Below are positions 13,943 to 15,730 of a stretch of 15,730 nt of DNA, one piece after another. Numbering within the stretch: the stretch's first letter is position 1; the number at the start of each line of letters is the position of its first letter. The notes under the pieces were generated by a model. It searched no databases, was not told the DNA's origin, and saw nothing but the letters and a program-made list of their open reading frames with translations. Source of the stretch: Planctomycetales bacterium (GTDB taxonomy: Bacteria; Planctomycetota; Planctomycetia; Isosphaerales; Isosphaeraceae); contig DAIDJI010000042.1 of assembly GCA_027451455.1 (NCBI GenBank), positions 1 to 15,730 of the forward strand, written 5' to 3'. A program made the position numbers and the translations under genes.

Positions 13943-14209
13943 TCAGGTCGATGTCGAATCCGACTCGATTGGGTCCCGCAGCCACCCATCCGCCTTCTGA
14001 CGGGGGATAGGGAGAGCCCGGGCCGCTGCCACGATCAACAGACCCAGGCCGCCGACCAGCAGGACCAGCAGCAACGCCGGGGTCAGGTAGAGCGCCAGGA
14101 GGATCGGAACCAGCCGAGACCGGCTCCCGCCATCCCGGTCGCGATCCGAGACCTTCCCTTGCGTCCTCACTCCGGGCAACGCCCGGGTCCATCCATATGA
14201 TGTCGCCAT
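13943..14209 (-). CDS. Small membrane protein, unknown family
   Basis: The 88-residue protein starts MATSYGWTRALPGVRTQGKV, has a charged linker (SDRDRDGGSRSR) and then a long hydrophobic run (LVPILLALYLTPALLLVLLV continuing to IVAAARALPI, about residues 36-68) that could form one long or two short helices, and a short tail. The frame extends to an ATG at 14227, but GGAGG seven bases before the ATG at 14209 selects the latter. Third-position GC is as high as in neighbours, which supports a real gene. It converges with the EpsI gene, 58 bases away. No family recognised; a small partner of the polysaccharide or exosortase machinery is only a guess from position. Confidence 0.6.
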   Translation of the reverse strand: MATSYGWTRALPGVRTQGKVSDRDRDGGSRSRLVPILLALYLTPALLLVLLVGGLGLLIVAAARALPIPRQKADGWLRDPIESDSTST

Positions 14210-14351
14210 TGGCGATCCTCCCCGCATCCTGTCCCGGATGATCCGTGGGCCTACCCCCCGATGCCTCTACCCCGCCCGCCGTCACGCAGGAGGACAGCCC
14301 ACAGTATGATTGAGGTAGTCTTGCGGGGCGACGTCCAAATCCCGGGCCTCT

Positions 14352-14376
14352 CCGGGCCATGCCCCACGGGGCCCGG
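14352..14376. other. GC-rich hairpin
   Basis: CCGGGCC (14352-14358) and GGCCCGG (14370-14376) form a perfect seven-base-pair stem with an 11-base loop that can itself pair (GCCCC with GGGG). No U-run follows on either strand. Confidence 0.35.
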
Positions 14377-14584
14377 ACTGCGCCCTATCCTTCATTATCA
14401 TAAGGCGCCGATGGGGACGGTGCTGAGGGAGATGCCCCCGCGTTCCGCTCTCGGAATAAGTTGCCGGGCCAAATCCCGGGCTGCCACCCGGCGGCCCGGA
14501 AGACAACCCGGCGCATGGGCCTCCGCTCGATACCCTGCACCCGGGATACAAGCTCCTCCTTTACCATTGTTGCTGAATATGGCG

Positions 14585-14598
14585 GCCTACCGGTAGGC
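14585..14598. repeat. Perfect 14-base palindrome
   Basis: GCCTACCGGTAGGC is an exact, uninterrupted palindrome in non-coding DNA, the form expected of a dimeric regulator site; as RNA it could not form a normal hairpin because it has no loop. Confidence 0.4.
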
Positions 14599-14690
14599 AT
14601 TGGTCATGGGTTTCGCAATCGCAAGGAGGGGGAGATCCTCCGATCATGCTAAAAAGCTCCAGTACAAGGACATAAGAAGCACCAAAAAGC

Positions 14691-14716
14691 GGGGGAGGCG
14701 GGGAGGCGAGGGAGGG
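14691..14716 (+). other. G-quadruplex motif
   Basis: Four G-runs (14691-14695, 14700-14703, 14710-14712, 14714-14716) are separated by loops of four, six and one bases, fitting the G3+N1-7 rule on the plus strand, about 350 bases before the Wzz-type gene. Confidence 0.45.
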
Positions 14717-14781
14717 ATGTTGCCGCAGATCAACGTGGGCCACAGCCGGGGCGGTCCAAGGGGATGGACACGCAATTTTAA

Positions 14782-14821
14782 TTTGACGAGCCCGAACGGG
14801 GTCGATTAAAGTTTGACGAGC
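14782..14821. repeat. Paired direct repeats TTTGACGAGC, 30 bases apart
   Basis: TTTGACGAGC occurs exactly at 14782-14791 and 14812-14821; with upstream bases the match is 14 of 17 (14775-14791 against 14805-14821). The repeats flank CCCGAACGGG, and an inverted pair CAATTT (14773-14778)/AAATTG (14823-14828) encloses the block. The local AT-rich bases contrast with the GC-rich surroundings. Either tandem regulator sites or an end of a mobile or repeated element. Confidence 0.45.
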
Positions 14822-15064
14822 GAAATTGAGGACGAAATGCCACCAGGAACAGCGAGTACCACGCCCACCCGGTCCCATCAGTCCGGCGGGCGGATCGACC
14901 CCTCACCGGGGACGTCCCGTCGCAATGGCGATGGGTTGACCTGACCGCGGACGGCGAAGCCACGCAAATCCGCCCTCCCCACACCGCGGCCCCGAGATGC
15001 TCCCAGGATTGACCTCTTAAGGACGATCCGGACTGATATTCATCCCAGAGAGCGACCTCCGATC

Positions 15065-15721
15065 ATGGACACCCTCGACCGGCCCGACTCGAACGTCCCG
15101 GCCCGATATCCGTCGGAGGCCCCCCGGCCGCCGGCGTCCATCGCTCCGATGCCCCGGGAGCTGGCCCTGGCCGCCCCGGCCGGACCGCAGATCACTCCCC
15201 GCGTCCTGCTCCGTGGGCTCAGCCGGCACTGGTGGCGAATCGTCCTGGGATGGGTCGTGCTCTCCACGCCGCTGGCCTACGCCATCTACGCCGTCGTTGA
15301 GCCGACCTACGAGGCGGCAAGCCTGCTTCGCGCCGAACCCTCGGTGGAGGTGCTCAACGATCCGGGGCTGCACGGCGAGAAGGATATGAATCAGATTCGT
15401 CCCTATCTGCGAACCCAGGTCCAGCTTATCAAGAGCGACAAGGTTCTCGACGCGGCGCTGGCACGGACCGAGATTCGCAACCTGCCGATGGTCCGCTCGT
15501 CGAAGGACCCCAGGGCCGAACTCCGCCGCGAACTGATCGTGGAAATTGTCGGCAACGACACCTATCTGATCTCGGTCGCACTCGCCTCGAAGGACCCGTC
15601 CGAGGCGGCGGCCATCACCAATGCGGTGGTCGACGAGTACCTCGCGGTGCTCAAGCGTCGTTCGATCTGGGTGAGTTGCTGCGGTGAGATCGCGTCCATA
15701 GCGTCCCAGAACCGACGGTGA
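15065..15721 (+). CDS. Wzz-type polysaccharide chain-length/co-polymerase protein, truncated or interrupted
   Basis: The frame gives 218 residues. A proline-rich cytoplasmic N-terminus is followed by GLSRHWWRIVLGWVVLSTPL and a membrane helix (about 56-78), then the Wzz periplasmic start EPTYEAASLLRAEPSVEVLN, RTQVQLIKSDKVLDAALART, DTYLISVALASKDPSEAAAI and NAVVDEYLAV. Wzz/GumC-type proteins set polysaccharide chain length; planctomycete forms usually have 700 or more residues, with a second membrane helix and often a tyrosine-kinase domain. Here the frame stops at residue 218, and the last 19 residues (from SIWVSCCGEIASIAS) are Cys/Ser-rich and unlike the family, with weaker third-position GC. 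Homology thus seems to end near 15660, by insertion or frameshift. Start at 15065 has only a weak GAGAG upstream. Confidence 0.75.
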   Translation: MDTLDRPDSNVPARYPSEAPRPPASIAPMPRELALAAPAGPQITPRVLLRGLSRHWWRIVLGWVVLSTPLAYAIYAVVEPTYEAASLLRAEPSVEVLNDPGLHGEKDMNQIRPYLRTQVQLIKSDKVLDAALARTEIRNLPMVRSSKDPRAELRRELIVEIVGNDTYLISVALASKDPSEAAAITNAVVDEYLAVLKRRSIWVSCCGEIASIASQNRR

Positions 15722-15730
15722 TCACGGGCG

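Larger units (their letters stand above)
14210..15064. other. Long non-coding stretch upstream of the Wzz-type gene
   Basis: About 855 bases carry no convincing gene: short frames on both strands lack family motifs and ribosome-binding sites. They do hold several structured elements, listed separately: a GC-rich hairpin (14352-14376), a perfect palindrome (14585-14598), a G-quadruplex motif (14691-14716) and paired direct repeats (14782-14821). Possible roles are a long regulated leader, a non-coding RNA or a remnant of a mobile or repeated element. Confidence 0.5.

Noticed and set aside
14385..14600. Minus-strand frame containing MVKEELVSRVQGIERRPMRR.
   Set aside because: The first part looks protein-like, but no ribosome-binding site is evident, the tail is low-complexity and no family is recognised.
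15009..15045. Promoter for the Wzz gene: TTGACC followed by GATATT.
   Set aside because: Spacing is about 20 bases, too long for a standard promoter.

Overview
The window looks like chromosomal DNA of a planctomycete, probably of the Isosphaeraceae. This is an inference from protein style: very high GC at third codon positions, planctomycete-type TadE/TadG proteins with a companion secreted protein, a secreted tetratricopeptide protein beginning CLWDRDT, a DUF4058 protein, and an EpsI/carbamoyltransferase surface-polysaccharide region. No rRNA, tRNA, CRISPR array or complete insertion sequence was seen.

Layout, left to right. (1) 1-1935, minus strand: anhydro-N-acetylmuramic acid kinase (anmK) followed by a sodium:solute symporter cut by the window edge, a plausible cell-wall sugar salvage pair. 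(2) 2014-3282, plus: secreted TPR protein with a C-terminal membrane anchor. (3) 3429-5758, plus: TadE-like, TadG-like and a secreted companion protein, probably one operon for an envelope or pilus-like structure. (4) 5812-6552, plus: DUF4058 protein. (5) 6634-7062, plus: small exported or membrane protein whose reading frame seems to shift near its end, convergent with a DsbA-family thioredoxin-fold protein (7003-7710, minus). (6) 7711-8336: gene-poor stretch ending in a promoter for the glycolytic phosphoglycerate mutase gpmA (8337-9083). (7) 9103-10112, minus: a small unknown protein and a ParD/ParE-type toxin-antitoxin pair with a clear promoter and a perfect palindromic operator candidate. 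(8) 10212-12753, minus: carbamoyltransferase, SxtJ-family membrane protein and DUF5989 protein, a three-gene cassette. (9) 13090-15721: EpsI-family exosortase-associated protein (plus), a small membrane protein (minus), an 855-base non-coding stretch rich in structure, and the N-terminal part of a Wzz-type chain-length/co-polymerase protein whose frame ends abruptly.

Regions 8 and 9 belong together: Wzz controls polysaccharide chain length, EpsI proteins accompany exosortases and extracellular polysaccharide export, and the carbamoyltransferase cassette probably decorates a sugar or a small molecule. The most interesting items are this cassette beside EpsI/Wzz, the structured non-coding stretch before the Wzz gene (G-quadruplex motif, perfect palindrome, paired direct repeats), the compact promoter/operator of the toxin-antitoxin pair, and the two probable gene disruptions (near 6850-6905 and near 15660).
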